Shown here: positions 28,304-35,634 of the stretch, in pieces
Position numbering within the stretch: position 1 is the stretch's first letter
Layout of the letters: every line of letters starts with the position of its first letter
The notes under the pieces: generated by a model
Seen by the model: only the letters and a program-made list of their open reading frames with translations
Databases searched by the model: none
What the model was told of the DNA's origin: nothing
NCBI RefSeq assembly: GCF_000716435.1
Contig: NZ_JNWO01000021.1
Coordinates: forward strand, 1-64,000
DNA: 64,000 nt
Direction of reading: 5' to 3'
Source: Streptomyces xylophagus
Lineage (GTDB): Bacteria; Actinomycetota; Actinomycetes; Streptomycetales; Streptomycetaceae
Translations under genes and position numbers: made by a program

Positions 28304-29305
28304 ATGACCTCGAACGACGCTCCCGCTTCCGGCGCACCGGCCGGCCGTCGGCGTGCGCTCGGGAAAGGGCCGGGTGCGGCGCCGGAGCCCGAGGTCGAGG
28401 CCGAGATCGTCGTGGCGGTGCCGGAGCCCGAGGTCGTCGTAGCAGAGCCCGAGGCGCCTGCTGAGGAACCCTCGCTCGAAGAACCCGATGACGGGGTCTT
28501 CAAGGTGCGGCTCGCCAACTTCGAGGGGCCCTTCGATCTGCTCCTCCAGTTGATCTCGAAGCACAAGCTCGATGTGACCGAGGTGGCGCTGTCCAAGGTC
28601 ACCGACGAGTTCATTGTGTACATCAGGGCGATGGGCCCCGACTGGGACCTGGACGAGACGACCGAATTCCTTGTCGTCGCGGCGACCCTGCTCGATCTGA
28701 AGGCGGCCCGGCTGTTGCCCGCCGCCGAGGTCGAGGACGAGGCCGACCTGGCGTTGCTGGAGGCCCGGGACCTGCTGTTCGCGCGGCTGTTGCAGTACCG
28801 GGCGTACAAGCAGATCGCCGACATCTTCAACCGGCGCCTCGACGAAGAAGCCCGGCGCTACCCCCGGACCGTCGGGCTCGAACCGCACCATGCCGAGCTG
28901 CTGCCCGAGGTCGTCATCCGCATCGGCCCGGAGGGCTTCGCCAGGCTCGCCGTGAAGGCGATGCAGCCCAGGCCCAAGCCGCAGGTGTACATCGACCACA
29001 TCCACGCGCCGCTCGTCAGTGTGCAGGAGCAGGCCGGGATTGTGGTCGCGCGGCTGCGGGAACTCGGCGAGGCCAGCTTCAGCGTGCTCGTCGACGACAC
29101 CGACGACACCCTGACCGTCGTAGCGAGGTTCCTGGCCCTGCTGGAGCTGTACCGGGAGAAGGCCGTCGCGCTGGACCAGGAGACCGCGCTCGGGGATCTG
29201 ATCGTGCGCTGGACCGGTGGGGAGGGGGAGGGTGAGCCCGTGGTCACGGACGAGTTCGACCGGCCGCCCGAGCCGCCCAAGGAGACCAAGGAGGAGTCGG
29301 CGTGA
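28304..29305 (+). CDS. scpA: Segregation and condensation protein A
   Basis: 333 aa. This kleisin subunit bridges SMC heads in the bacterial condensin. The conserved kleisin start FKVRLANFEGPFDLLLQLI lies at residues about 66-84. It is followed by VTDEFIVYIR, EFLVVAATLLDLKAARLLP and a C-terminal winged helix (about 235-300). The first 65 residues are a Glu/Pro/Val-rich extension absent from shorter family members. The ATG at 28304 is preceded by TAGCCT, so an internal promoter may exist. The scpB start overlaps the stop (GTGA). Confidence 0.95.
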   Translation: MTSNDAPASGAPAGRRRALGKGPGAAPEPEVEAEIVVAVPEPEVVVAEPEAPAEEPSLEEPDDGVFKVRLANFEGPFDLLLQLISKHKLDVTEVALSKVTDEFIVYIRAMGPDWDLDETTEFLVVAATLLDLKAARLLPAAEVEDEADLALLEARDLLFARLLQYRAYKQIADIFNRRLDEEARRYPRTVGLEPHHAELLPEVVIRIGPEGFARLAVKAMQPRPKPQVYIDHIHAPLVSVQEQAGIVVARLRELGEASFSVLVDDTDDTLTVVARFLALLELYREKAVALDQETALGDLIVRWTGGEGEGEPVVTDEFDRPPEPPKETKEESA

Positions 29306-29958
29306 GCGAGGAGAGCACGGGCGTACCGGCGAGCCCGTCCGCTGTCGCGGATCTCGACCTCAAGCCCGCCCTGGAGGCCGTTCTCATGGTCGTGGACGAG
29401 CCCGCGACCGTGGAGCACCTCGCGAAAATACTCCAGCGGCCCAAACGGCGGATCGCGGACGCGTTGCGCGAGCTGGCCGACGAGTACACCGTCCAGGGGC
29501 GCGGTTTCGAGCTGCGGCTGATCGCCGGGGGCTGGCGTTTCTACTCCCGCCCGGAGTTCGCGCCGGCCGTCGAGGGCTTTGTCCTGGACGGGCAGCAGGC
29601 CCGGCTCACCCAGGCGGCGCTGGAGACCCTGGCGGTCGTCGCGTACCGCCAGCCGGTCAGCCGCAGCAGGGTCTCGATGGTCCGCGGAGTCAACTGCGAC
29701 GGTGTGATGCGCACCCTCTTGCAGCGGGGTCTGGTCGAGGAGGCGGGGACGGAACCCGAAACAGGTGCGATCCTGTACGTGACGACGAACTACTTTCTGG
29801 AGCGGATGGGCCTGCGAGGCCTGGACGAGCTCCCGGAGCTCGCGCCCTTCCTCCCTGAGGCTGAGGCGATCGAGGCGGAGACGCTGGAAGGGGTCCCGTC
29901 GTTCGATCCGGATGCACCGGATGCAGATGCAGACGAAACGACGACGACGGAACTTTGA
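29302..29958 (+). CDS. scpB: Segregation and condensation protein B
   Basis: 218 aa. The ScpB dimer binds ScpA in the SMC-ScpAB condensin. Two winged-helix domains are visible: residues about 20-95 (LKPALEAVLMVVDEPATVEH and LQRPKRRIADALRELADEYT) and about 100-180 (LTQAALETLAVVAYRQPVSR and VNCDGVMRTLLQRGLVEEAG). Both segments are strongly conserved in the family. The tail is acidic. The GTG start overlaps the scpA stop, and the stop overlaps the next ATG (TGATG), so scpA, scpB and the pseudouridine synthase are translated as one operon. Confidence 0.95.
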   Translation: MSEESTGVPASPSAVADLDLKPALEAVLMVVDEPATVEHLAKILQRPKRRIADALRELADEYTVQGRGFELRLIAGGWRFYSRPEFAPAVEGFVLDGQQARLTQAALETLAVVAYRQPVSRSRVSMVRGVNCDGVMRTLLQRGLVEEAGTEPETGAILYVTTNYFLERMGLRGLDELPELAPFLPEAEAIEAETLEGVPSFDPDAPDADADETTTTEL

Positions 29959-31148
29959 TGCGAAGCAGTGGCAGTGGCAGCAGTGGTGGCGGCGGTAGGA
30001 GCGGCGGGCGCGGCAACCCCCGCGGGACCGGCGGGGGCGGCAATCCTCGGGGTTCCGGTGGGGGCGGCGGCGGTCGTGGTTCCGGCGCGGGCAACTCCCG
30101 GGGCGCCGGTGGCGGCTCCCAGCCGAGGGGCGCGGCCGGCGCGGGAGGCCGTGACGACAAGCCGAAGCGTGCCGGAAAGCCGCGTCCCGAAGAGCGGCGC
30201 TACGACGTAGGCCCCACGGGATCCCACGAAGGTCCCAAGTCGGGGCGCGGTGCAGCGGCACGTGGCGGTGCCAAGGGCGGCCCCAAGCAGGGCCAGAGCA
30301 CCGGGCGCGGGCGCTGGGCGCCGGCGACCTCGCGTGAGTACGACGCGCGGGCCGAGGAGCGCAACCGGGAGCGGTACGCGGGCAAGAAGGACATCAAGCC
30401 GCCCAAGACCTTCCCGGGCGCCGAGCAGGAGGGCGAGCGGCTGCAGAAGGTCCTCGCGCGCGCGGGCTACGGCTCCCGGCGCTCCTGCGAGGAGCTGATC
30501 GAGCAGTCCCGGGTCGAGGTCAACGGCGAGATCGTGGTCGAGCAGGGTCTCCGGGTCGACCCGGAGCACGACGAGATCAAGGTCGACGGGCTGACGGTGG
30601 CGACGCAGTCGTACCAGTTCTTCTCGTTGAACAAGCCCGCCGGTGTCGTGGCCACGATGGAGGACCCCGAGGGCCGGCAGTGCCTCGGCGACTACGTCAC
30701 CAACCGGGAGACGCGTCTTTTCCACGTCGGGCGGCTCGACACCGAGACCGAGGGTGTGATTCTGCTCACCAATCACGGCGAGCTGGCGCACCGTCTGACC
30801 CACCCCAAGTACGGCGTGAAGAAGACCTACCTCGCGCACATCGTGGGCCCGATCCCGCGCGATCTGGGCAAGCAGCTCAAGGACGGCATCCAGCTGGAGG
30901 ACGGGTACGCGCGTGCGGACCACTTCCGTGTCGTCGAGCAGACCGGCAAGAACTACCTGGTCGAGGTGACCCTCCACGAGGGCCGCAAGCACATCGTCCG
31001 CCGCATGCTCGCGGAGGCCGGGTTCCCGGTCGACAAGCTGGTCCGCGTCTCCTTCGGTCCGATCACCCTGGGCGACCAGAAGTCGGGCTGGCTGCGACGG
31101 CTGTCGAACACCGAGGTCGGCATGCTGATGCAGGAAGTCGATCTCTAA
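29958..31148 (+). CDS. rluB: rRNA pseudouridine synthase, RsuA/RluB family
   Basis: 396 aa. Residues 1-150 are a Gly/Ser/Arg-rich basic tail with RGG-like units, unlike the compact enterobacterial enzyme. An S4 domain follows (ERLQKVLARAGYGSRRSCEE, about 158-177). The catalytic domain has HVGRLDTETEGVILLTNHG, with the catalytic Asp in RLD. It probably isomerises a uridine in 23S rRNA near position 2605 or a neighbouring site. ATG 29958 overlaps the scpB stop; a TTG one codon earlier is possible. The scpA-scpB-rluB order is conserved across Gram-positive bacteria. A hairpin follows at 31164. Confidence 0.92.
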   Translation: MRSSGSGSSGGGGRSGGRGNPRGTGGGGNPRGSGGGGGGRGSGAGNSRGAGGGSQPRGAAGAGGRDDKPKRAGKPRPEERRYDVGPTGSHEGPKSGRGAAARGGAKGGPKQGQSTGRGRWAPATSREYDARAEERNRERYAGKKDIKPPKTFPGAEQEGERLQKVLARAGYGSRRSCEELIEQSRVEVNGEIVVEQGLRVDPEHDEIKVDGLTVATQSYQFFSLNKPAGVVATMEDPEGRQCLGDYVTNRETRLFHVGRLDTETEGVILLTNHGELAHRLTHPKYGVKKTYLAHIVGPIPRDLGKQLKDGIQLEDGYARADHFRVVEQTGKNYLVEVTLHEGRKHIVRRMLAEAGFPVDKLVRVSFGPITLGDQKSGWLRRLSNTEVGMLMQEVDL

Positions 31149-31163
31149 AACAGCGTTGCGAGT

Positions 31164-31205
31164 GCGGCCGGTTCCGGGTTTCTCCGGGGCCGGCCGCTTC
31201 GTTTT
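31164..31205 (+). terminator. Terminator of the parA-scp-rluB operon
   Basis: The outer stem GCGGCCGG (31164-31171) pairs with CCGGCCGC (31190-31197). The inner CCGG repeats can extend the fold. TTCGTTTT follows. It lies 15 nt after the rluB stop. Confidence 0.75.
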
Positions 31206-31250
31206 CGTCGTCTCGTTCTTGTCGGGTGCGGGGGGTTGTGCCGAGGCGCG

Positions 31251-31280
31251 TTCACTCTTTATGGTCGAACTGACTATTAA
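31251..31280 (+). promoter_or_regulatory. Promoter and candidate NrtR operator
   Basis: TTCACT (31251-31256) and TATTAA (31275-31280) are spaced by 18 bp. An imperfect inverted repeat, ATGGTC-N5-GACTAT (31261-31266 with 31272-31277), lies in the spacer and overlaps the -10. This is where an autoregulatory NrtR-type repressor would be expected to bind. Confidence 0.5.
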
Positions 31281-31294
31281 CGGGGTGGATCACC

Positions 31295-32023
31295 ATGACC
31301 GCAACACCGGCCTACGACAAGTACGCCTTCGAACCTTTCGCCGTCACCGCCGACCTCGCCGTCCTCACGATCCGCGCGGGCGCCCTGCATGTGCTGCTCG
31401 TCGAGCGCGGACAGGAGCCGTATGCCGGGCACTGGGCGTTGCCCGGCGGCTTCGTCGCGCCCGACGAGTCCGCGGAGACCGCCGCCCGGCGTGAACTCGC
31501 CGAGGAGACCGGCCTGTTGGATGTCTCAGGGCTGCATCTGGAGCAGCTGCGCACCTACAGCGAGCCCGACCGCGACCCCCGGATGCGGGTCGTCACCGTC
31601 GCCTTCGCCGCACTGCTGCCGGACCCGCCCGAGCCGCACGCGGGCAGCGACGCGGCGCAGGCGCGCTGGCTGCCGTACGACTCGCTCGGGCCGTTGGCCT
31701 TCGACCACGACCGGATTCTGGCCGACGCGCACGAACGGGTGGGCGCCAAGCTGGAGTACAGCTGCCTCGCCACCGCGTTCTGCCCGCCGGAGTTCACGCT
31801 GGGGGAGCTGCAACAGGTCTACGAGACCGTGTGGGGCAGAGAGTTGGACCGCCCCAACTTCCGTCGCAAAGTGCTCGCCACGCCCGGGTTTGTCGAACCG
31901 GTGCTCGGCGGCGCCAAGTTGACCGGTGGCCGAGGGAAACCGGCCGCGCTGTACCGCGCCGGGACCGCCACCGCCCTGTACCCGCCCCTGCTCCGGCCGA
32001 CTCGGGAAGGAAGTCCCGCATGA
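31295..32023 (+). CDS. nrtR: NrtR-type NUDIX protein with C-terminal winged helix
   Basis: 242 aa. The Nudix domain (residues about 10-145) has a complete box, [20 protein letters not shown] then ETGL, with all metal-binding Glu residues. The C-terminal part (about 150-225) has the NrtR winged-helix pattern: [20 protein letters not shown], then [15 protein letters not shown]. NrtR proteins sense ADP-ribose or related NAD products and repress NAD salvage genes. The intact box leaves hydrolase activity possible. It is coupled to the ADP-ribosylglycohydrolase gene by an ATGA overlap, and an inverted repeat lies in its own promoter. Confidence 0.85.
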   Translation: MTATPAYDKYAFEPFAVTADLAVLTIRAGALHVLLVERGQEPYAGHWALPGGFVAPDESAETAARRELAEETGLLDVSGLHLEQLRTYSEPDRDPRMRVVTVAFAALLPDPPEPHAGSDAAQARWLPYDSLGPLAFDHDRILADAHERVGAKLEYSCLATAFCPPEFTLGELQQVYETVWGRELDRPNFRRKVLATPGFVEPVLGGAKLTGGRGKPAALYRAGTATALYPPLLRPTREGSPA

Positions 32024-33042
32024 CCACGACCACCGTCCGCAAGCGTGCCGCCACGGGAGCCCTGGTGGGGCTCGCCCTCGGGGACGCGCTCGGCTTCCCC
32101 ACCGAGTTCAACGACGTGCCCGGCATCCTCGCCAAGTGCGGTCCCTGGCGGGAGATGGAGCTGCCGAGGCCGGCGATCGTCACCGACGACACGCAGATGA
32201 CACTGGCGTTGGGGCGGGGACTGCGAACTGCCATGGACCGGGGGCTGCTTGGCCCCAAGCGGATGGAACGGCCGGTGCGCGAGGAGTTCGTGGACTGGTA
32301 CCAGTCGCCGGACAACAACCGTGCCCCCGGCCGGACTTGCCTCGTCGCGTGCAACCTGCTGAAGACCGAGGGGCGGGTGTGGCAGGACGCCAGTCAGATC
32401 GGCTCGAAGGGCTGCGGGGCCAACATGCGGGTCGCGCCGGTCGGGCTCGTCCCCGGGCTGAGCGACGAACAGCGGTCCGGCGCCGCCCAGTTGCAGTCCG
32501 CGCTGACCCACGGTCACCCGACCGCCCTCGCCGCGTCCGACCTCACCGCGCACGCCGTACGGCTGCTCGCGCAGGGCGCCGAACCGACCGGGCTGGTGGG
32601 GCTGCTGCGGTCGTACGCCCTCGAGAACCGCACCCGGTATCACGAGCGTTGGCTCGGCGACCTGTGGACGCGGAGCCAGGACCCCACGCCCGAGCACTTC
32701 ATCGCGCGCGGCTGGGACGAGTGCCTGGAGATCCTGGGCCGACTCCAGGACGCCGTACGCACCGTCTCCCCGGAGACCGACCCGTGCCTGGCCACTGGCG
32801 CGGGCTGGATCGCCGAAGAGGCCCTGGCGACCGGCCTGTTGTGTTTCCTCCTCTTCGTCGACGAGCCGGTGACCGCGTTGCGCCGCGCGGCCTGCACGTC
32901 CGGTGACTCGGACTCGATCGCCTGTCTCACGGGGGCGTTCGCGGGGGCGTATCTGGGGGCGGACGCGTGGCCGCAGGAATGGGCCGAGCGGATCGAGTAC
33001 CGGGGGGAGCTGCTGGCGCTCGGGGCGCTCTGGGACGCCTGA
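32020..33042 (+). CDS. ADP-ribosylglycohydrolase (DraG-like)
   Basis: 340 aa from the ATG at 32020 (overlaps the nrtR stop; GGAAGGAAG upstream). The Mg-binding motifs of the DraG/ARH fold are present: [14 protein letters not shown] (residues about 16-29), [11 protein letters not shown] (about 56-66) and [20 protein letters not shown] (about 290-310), which supply the two-metal centre. The enzyme removes ADP-ribose from protein, nucleic acid or small-molecule targets, releasing ADP-ribose. Its pairing with an ADP-ribose-responsive NrtR suggests a reversible ADP-ribosylation or NAD-recycling circuit. The target is unknown. Confidence 0.9.
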   Translation: MTTTTVRKRAATGALVGLALGDALGFPTEFNDVPGILAKCGPWREMELPRPAIVTDDTQMTLALGRGLRTAMDRGLLGPKRMERPVREEFVDWYQSPDNNRAPGRTCLVACNLLKTEGRVWQDASQIGSKGCGANMRVAPVGLVPGLSDEQRSGAAQLQSALTHGHPTALAASDLTAHAVRLLAQGAEPTGLVGLLRSYALENRTRYHERWLGDLWTRSQDPTPEHFIARGWDECLEILGRLQDAVRTVSPETDPCLATGAGWIAEEALATGLLCFLLFVDEPVTALRRAACTSGDSDSIACLTGAFAGAYLGADAWPQEWAERIEYRGELLALGALWDA

Positions 33043-33104
33043 CGCATTGTGGCGGCGTCTGACATGGATGGACGTTGTCATGCGGTGGGGTTACCGTGGC
33101 AGAC

Positions 33105-33428
33105 ATGGGTGAGGCGAAGCGCAGGCGAGTGCCGGTCCGGGAGCTGTCCCGGCACACCGCGGCTCTGCTGGACGCCGTGGCGGCGGGTGAGTCGATCGAG
33201 GTCACTCGGGACGGTGTGCCGGTCGCCATACTGTCTCCGCTGGAGCCGGCGGAACGGGACATCCGTGCCGCGATCGCCATCGGCCTGCTCGATGCCTCGG
33301 TCATGGACGAGGGGCACGGTGTCGAGGCCGTCGACGCGCTGGAGCGGCTGCGCGCGGTCAGGCGGGACGCGGAAGGACGCGGCCCCACCGCGGAATTGCT
33401 CGCTCAGCGCGAGGAGGAGACGCGGTGA
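33105..33428 (+). CDS. Phd/YefM-family antitoxin
   Basis: 107 aa. The N-terminal Phd/YefM DNA-binding fold is visible in VPVRELSRHTAALLDAVAAG then ESIEVTRDGVPVAILSPLEP (residues about 9-50). The C-terminal helical part would neutralise a VapC-type toxin. TACCGT seven nt before the ATG suggests a leaderless transcript; GTG 33096 with GGTGGGG upstream is an alternative start. It overlaps the downstream toxin frame by 4 nt, the normal antitoxin-toxin arrangement. Because that toxin frame is interrupted, the antitoxin may now be a relic or serve other toxins. Confidence 0.85.
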   Translation: MGEAKRRRVPVRELSRHTAALLDAVAAGESIEVTRDGVPVAILSPLEPAERDIRAAIAIGLLDASVMDEGHGVEAVDALERLRAVRRDAEGRGPTAELLAQREEETR

Positions 33429-33835
33429 CGCTGCTCTACCTCGACGCATCGGCGATCGCCAAGCTGCTGCGGGCGGAGGCGGAGACCGCCGCGCTGGAGC
33501 GATGGATCGGACAGCACGGCGGAATGCGTCGTGTCGTCACGTGCGACCTGGCGCAGACTGAGGTGCGGCGGCTGCTGCATCGGCTCGGCGCGGACGAGGT
33601 GGAGTGATCGGCTGCGGACGCCCTACTGAACGCCATCGCGCGTGTTCGTCTCACGCCTGAACTGATGCTGGAAGCGGGGGAGTTGGCGCCGGGCACCGCG
33701 CTGCGCAGCCTCGACGCGATCCACACCGTGGCGGCGCTCAAACTCGGTCGCGGCGTCAGCTGGTTCGTGACGTACGACAAACGCCAGGGCGAAGCCGCCG
33801 CCGACGCGGGGCTGCCGGTGACGTCACCCCGATAG
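33425..33835 (+). pseudogene. PIN-domain (VapC-like) toxin gene with in-frame TGA stop
   Basis: The frame begins LLYLDASAIAKLLRAEAE, the N-terminal PIN motif with its first Asp. Codon 61 (33605-33607) is TGA. Past this stop the same frame continues for 75 codons with unmistakable PIN C-terminal sequence: SLDAIHTVAALKLG, then WFVTYDKRQGEAAADAGLPV, ending at TAG 33833-33835. No length change is needed, so a single nonsense substitution explains the break. The 60-residue remnant lacks the later acidic residues of the RNase site. A sequencing error cannot be excluded. Its 3' end overlaps the convergent nucleotidyltransferase gene by 12 nt. Confidence 0.85.
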
Positions 33836-34516
33836 GGCGTCGGTGGACGCGCGCCGGACCCGGATCAGGAAGTCCTCCACGCGGTGCCGGTCCGGCTCTG
33901 CCGGGAGTGGGCTGTGGGTGGCCGCCTCGTCCGTCTCCGTGGCCAGGCGGGTCATCCAGGACTCGACCTGCGGCCAGGGGACTTCGCCGCGTTTGACGGA
34001 CAACAGGGGGGCGCGCTGGTCGCCCACGTCGATCGTCAGGGTGCCCGTGCGGAGTATGTCGCGGGCGCTCATCAGGAGGCGGAGCAGGTGCATCGCGTGC
34101 TTCCAGCGCGGGGCGCCGTGCGTGCGGATGTCGGCTTCCAGCTTCTTGCGCTGGCCCAACGCGTAGCGCGTGAACGTCTCGTGGACCTGGCGGGAGAGGA
34201 ACGCGCCGCGCAGGGCGAGGAGTTCGCGGCCTGTGGCGTCGACGTGCTCGACGAGGGGGGAGTGGAGGCACTCCAGGATGTTGGGGTTCGCGCGCAGGGC
34301 CAGTTCGCAGAAGCGCTCCAGCTCCCAGCTGAACTGCTCCTCCGCCGGGCCCTCCACATGCGTCGGCGGCTTCTCGAAACGCCAGAAGAGCGGGGTGGGG
34401 GCCACGAACACACCCCGGCGGTCCGTGTCGCTGCCGTCCGTCGCCAGGCCGAAGGCGCGCGAACCCATCACGCAGGCGTAGATCGTGTGGTCGCGGACCA
34501 GGGACTCGGGGTGCAT
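33824..34516 (-). CDS. Predicted nucleotidyltransferase (DNA polymerase beta superfamily)
   Basis: 230 aa. The NTase signature is MGSRAFGLATDGSDTDRRGV (residues about 17-36): a GS motif followed by two metal-binding Asp residues in DTD. The rest is helical, with ERFCELALRANPNILECL and a KLEADIRTH segment typical of the YcgL-like predicted nucleotidyltransferases found in bacteria and phages. It would transfer a nucleotide to an unknown acceptor. It is convergent with the broken PIN toxin and overlaps its end by 12 nt. No ribosome site is clear. Confidence 0.85.
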   Translation of the reverse strand: MHPESLVRDHTIYACVMGSRAFGLATDGSDTDRRGVFVAPTPLFWRFEKPPTHVEGPAEEQFSWELERFCELALRANPNILECLHSPLVEHVDATGRELLALRGAFLSRQVHETFTRYALGQRKKLEADIRTHGAPRWKHAMHLLRLLMSARDILRTGTLTIDVGDQRAPLLSVKRGEVPWPQVESWMTRLATETDEAATHSPLPAEPDRHRVEDFLIRVRRASTDALSG

Positions 34517-34537
34517 TCCGGGAGCGTACGCGGCAGT

Positions 34538-34960
34538 TCACGCCAGGCGGATCGAATTTCCCTCCACCGTGATCTGCTCCGCCGGCAGCGGTTTCGGTGC
34601 CGGACCGCCCGCGACCGAACCGTCCGCGATGTGGAACTTGCTGCCGTGGCACGGGCAGTTGATCGTGCCGTTCGCGACTGCGCTCACCGTGCAGCCCTGG
34701 TGGGTGCAGATCGCCGAGAAGGCCTTGAACTCGTCCTTCTTCGGCTGGGTCACCACGACCTTCTGGTCCTTGAGGATCTTGCCGCCGCCGACCGGGATGT
34801 CGGACGTCTTCGCCAACTCCTGGCCGCCGGACGCCTTCACGGACGACGAACCCGAGGAGTCGTTGCTGTCGCCGTACTTGCTGCATCCCGCGGTGAGCGC
34901 GGCGGCCGCGGCGGCCGCACCTGTGGCGAGGACCGTGCGGCGCGTCGAGCTGTCGGTCAT
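34538..34960 (-). CDS. Rieske [2Fe-2S] lipoprotein
   Basis: 140 aa. The Tat-type signal STRRTVLAT has its twin Arg at residues 7-8, followed by a hydrophobic stretch and lipobox LTAGC (Cys26), so it is exported folded and lipid-anchored. The Rieske cluster ligands are C85-T-H87 and C102-P-C-H105; the disulfide cysteines C90 and C104 are also present. It carries one electron at the outer face of the membrane. The partner is probably the DUF6529 membrane protein encoded just upstream. It is not the QcrA of the bc1 complex: it is too short and in the wrong context. Confidence 0.93.
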   Translation of the reverse strand: MTDSSTRRTVLATGAAAAAAALTAGCSKYGDSNDSSGSSSVKASGGQELAKTSDIPVGGGKILKDQKVVVTQPKKDEFKAFSAICTHQGCTVSAVANGTINCPCHGSKFHIADGSVAGGPAPKPLPAEQITVEGNSIRLA

Positions 34961-35048
34961 GTGGTCACTCCGAAGGGGGTCGTCATGTGGTCACTGCGAC
35001 GGTGGTCACGCGGTCGCTACGACGGTGGTCATGTCGTCACTCCGACGG
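34956..35048. repeat. Four imperfect tandem repeats (about 23-27 bp period)
   Basis: Units beginning TCATGTGGTCACTCCGA (34957), TCATGTGGTCACTGCGACGG (34983), TCACGCGGTCGCTACGACGG (35005) and TCATGTCGTCACTCCGACGG (35029) lie almost head to tail. The first covers the Rieske start codon. The last covers the DUF6529 stop. Confidence 0.8.
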
Positions 35049-35607
35049 TGCGGAAGAACCAGAGGGCGGATGTCAGCCAGAGCAGGGTGAGAGCGGTGAA
35101 CACCAGTCCGCCGACGACCGGCAGCAGCCAGCCGGGCAGCCGCTCCGAGCGGAGCAGCAGCATCTTGGCACTGAAGGCACCGAAGAACGCGCACCCCAGG
35201 AGGGAATGCCACATCACGCGTGTCGAGTACGTCTGGTAGCCGAACGCGTAGAGGCAGTGCACCGCGACCGGCACCGCCACCAGGAACGCGATCCGCCCCG
35301 ACCAGCGGTGCAGCGTCGCCGACCAACTCGGGCCGGGCAGCTTGCCGTAGACCATGAAGGCGGAGACGACCTGGACGAGGGCGAAGAAGAACGCGGTCGT
35401 CGCGAGCCAGGACTTCACCGCGCCCGTGCTGCTGAAGCCGGCGAGGTTGAAGGCGGTGCCCGCCGGGTCGTGGACCTTGCCGTAGACGCCGAGGCCGACG
35501 GCCACGGCCGCTGCCACCAGGGCCGGGACCAGATAGCGGGCGGGGCTGTCGCGGTGGCGTGGGGGTGGGGGGTAGGACTGGGTGGCGGCGTTCGGGTCGG
35601 CGGTCAT
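35029..35607 (-). CDS. DUF6529 family membrane protein
   Basis: 192 aa with about five hydrophobic segments (residues about 25-45, 68-90, 105-130, 132-150, 157-185). Histidines sit in membrane-near positions: LHRWSGRIAFL, AVHCLYAFG and VMWHSLLGCAFF. That spacing is like b561-type haem-binding helices, so it may be a cytochrome passing electrons to the Rieske lipoprotein; this is inference. The N terminus is Pro-rich and cytoplasmic. It lies upstream of, and in the same direction as, the Rieske gene, with 68 bp of tandem repeats between them. Confidence 0.8.
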   Translation of the reverse strand: MTADPNAATQSYPPPPRHRDSPARYLVPALVAAAVAVGLGVYGKVHDPAGTAFNLAGFSSTGAVKSWLATTAFFFALVQVVSAFMVYGKLPGPSWSATLHRWSGRIAFLVAVPVAVHCLYAFGYQTYSTRVMWHSLLGCAFFGAFSAKMLLLRSERLPGWLLPVVGGLVFTALTLLWLTSALWFFRTVGVTT

Positions 35608-35634
35608 GATCGGCTCCCTGAGGCGGATGGTGGG

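Noticed and set aside
33605..33607. TGA in the PIN gene as selenocysteine
   Set aside because: No SECIS-like hairpin follows, PIN nucleases do not use selenocysteine, and nothing in the window supports the pathway.
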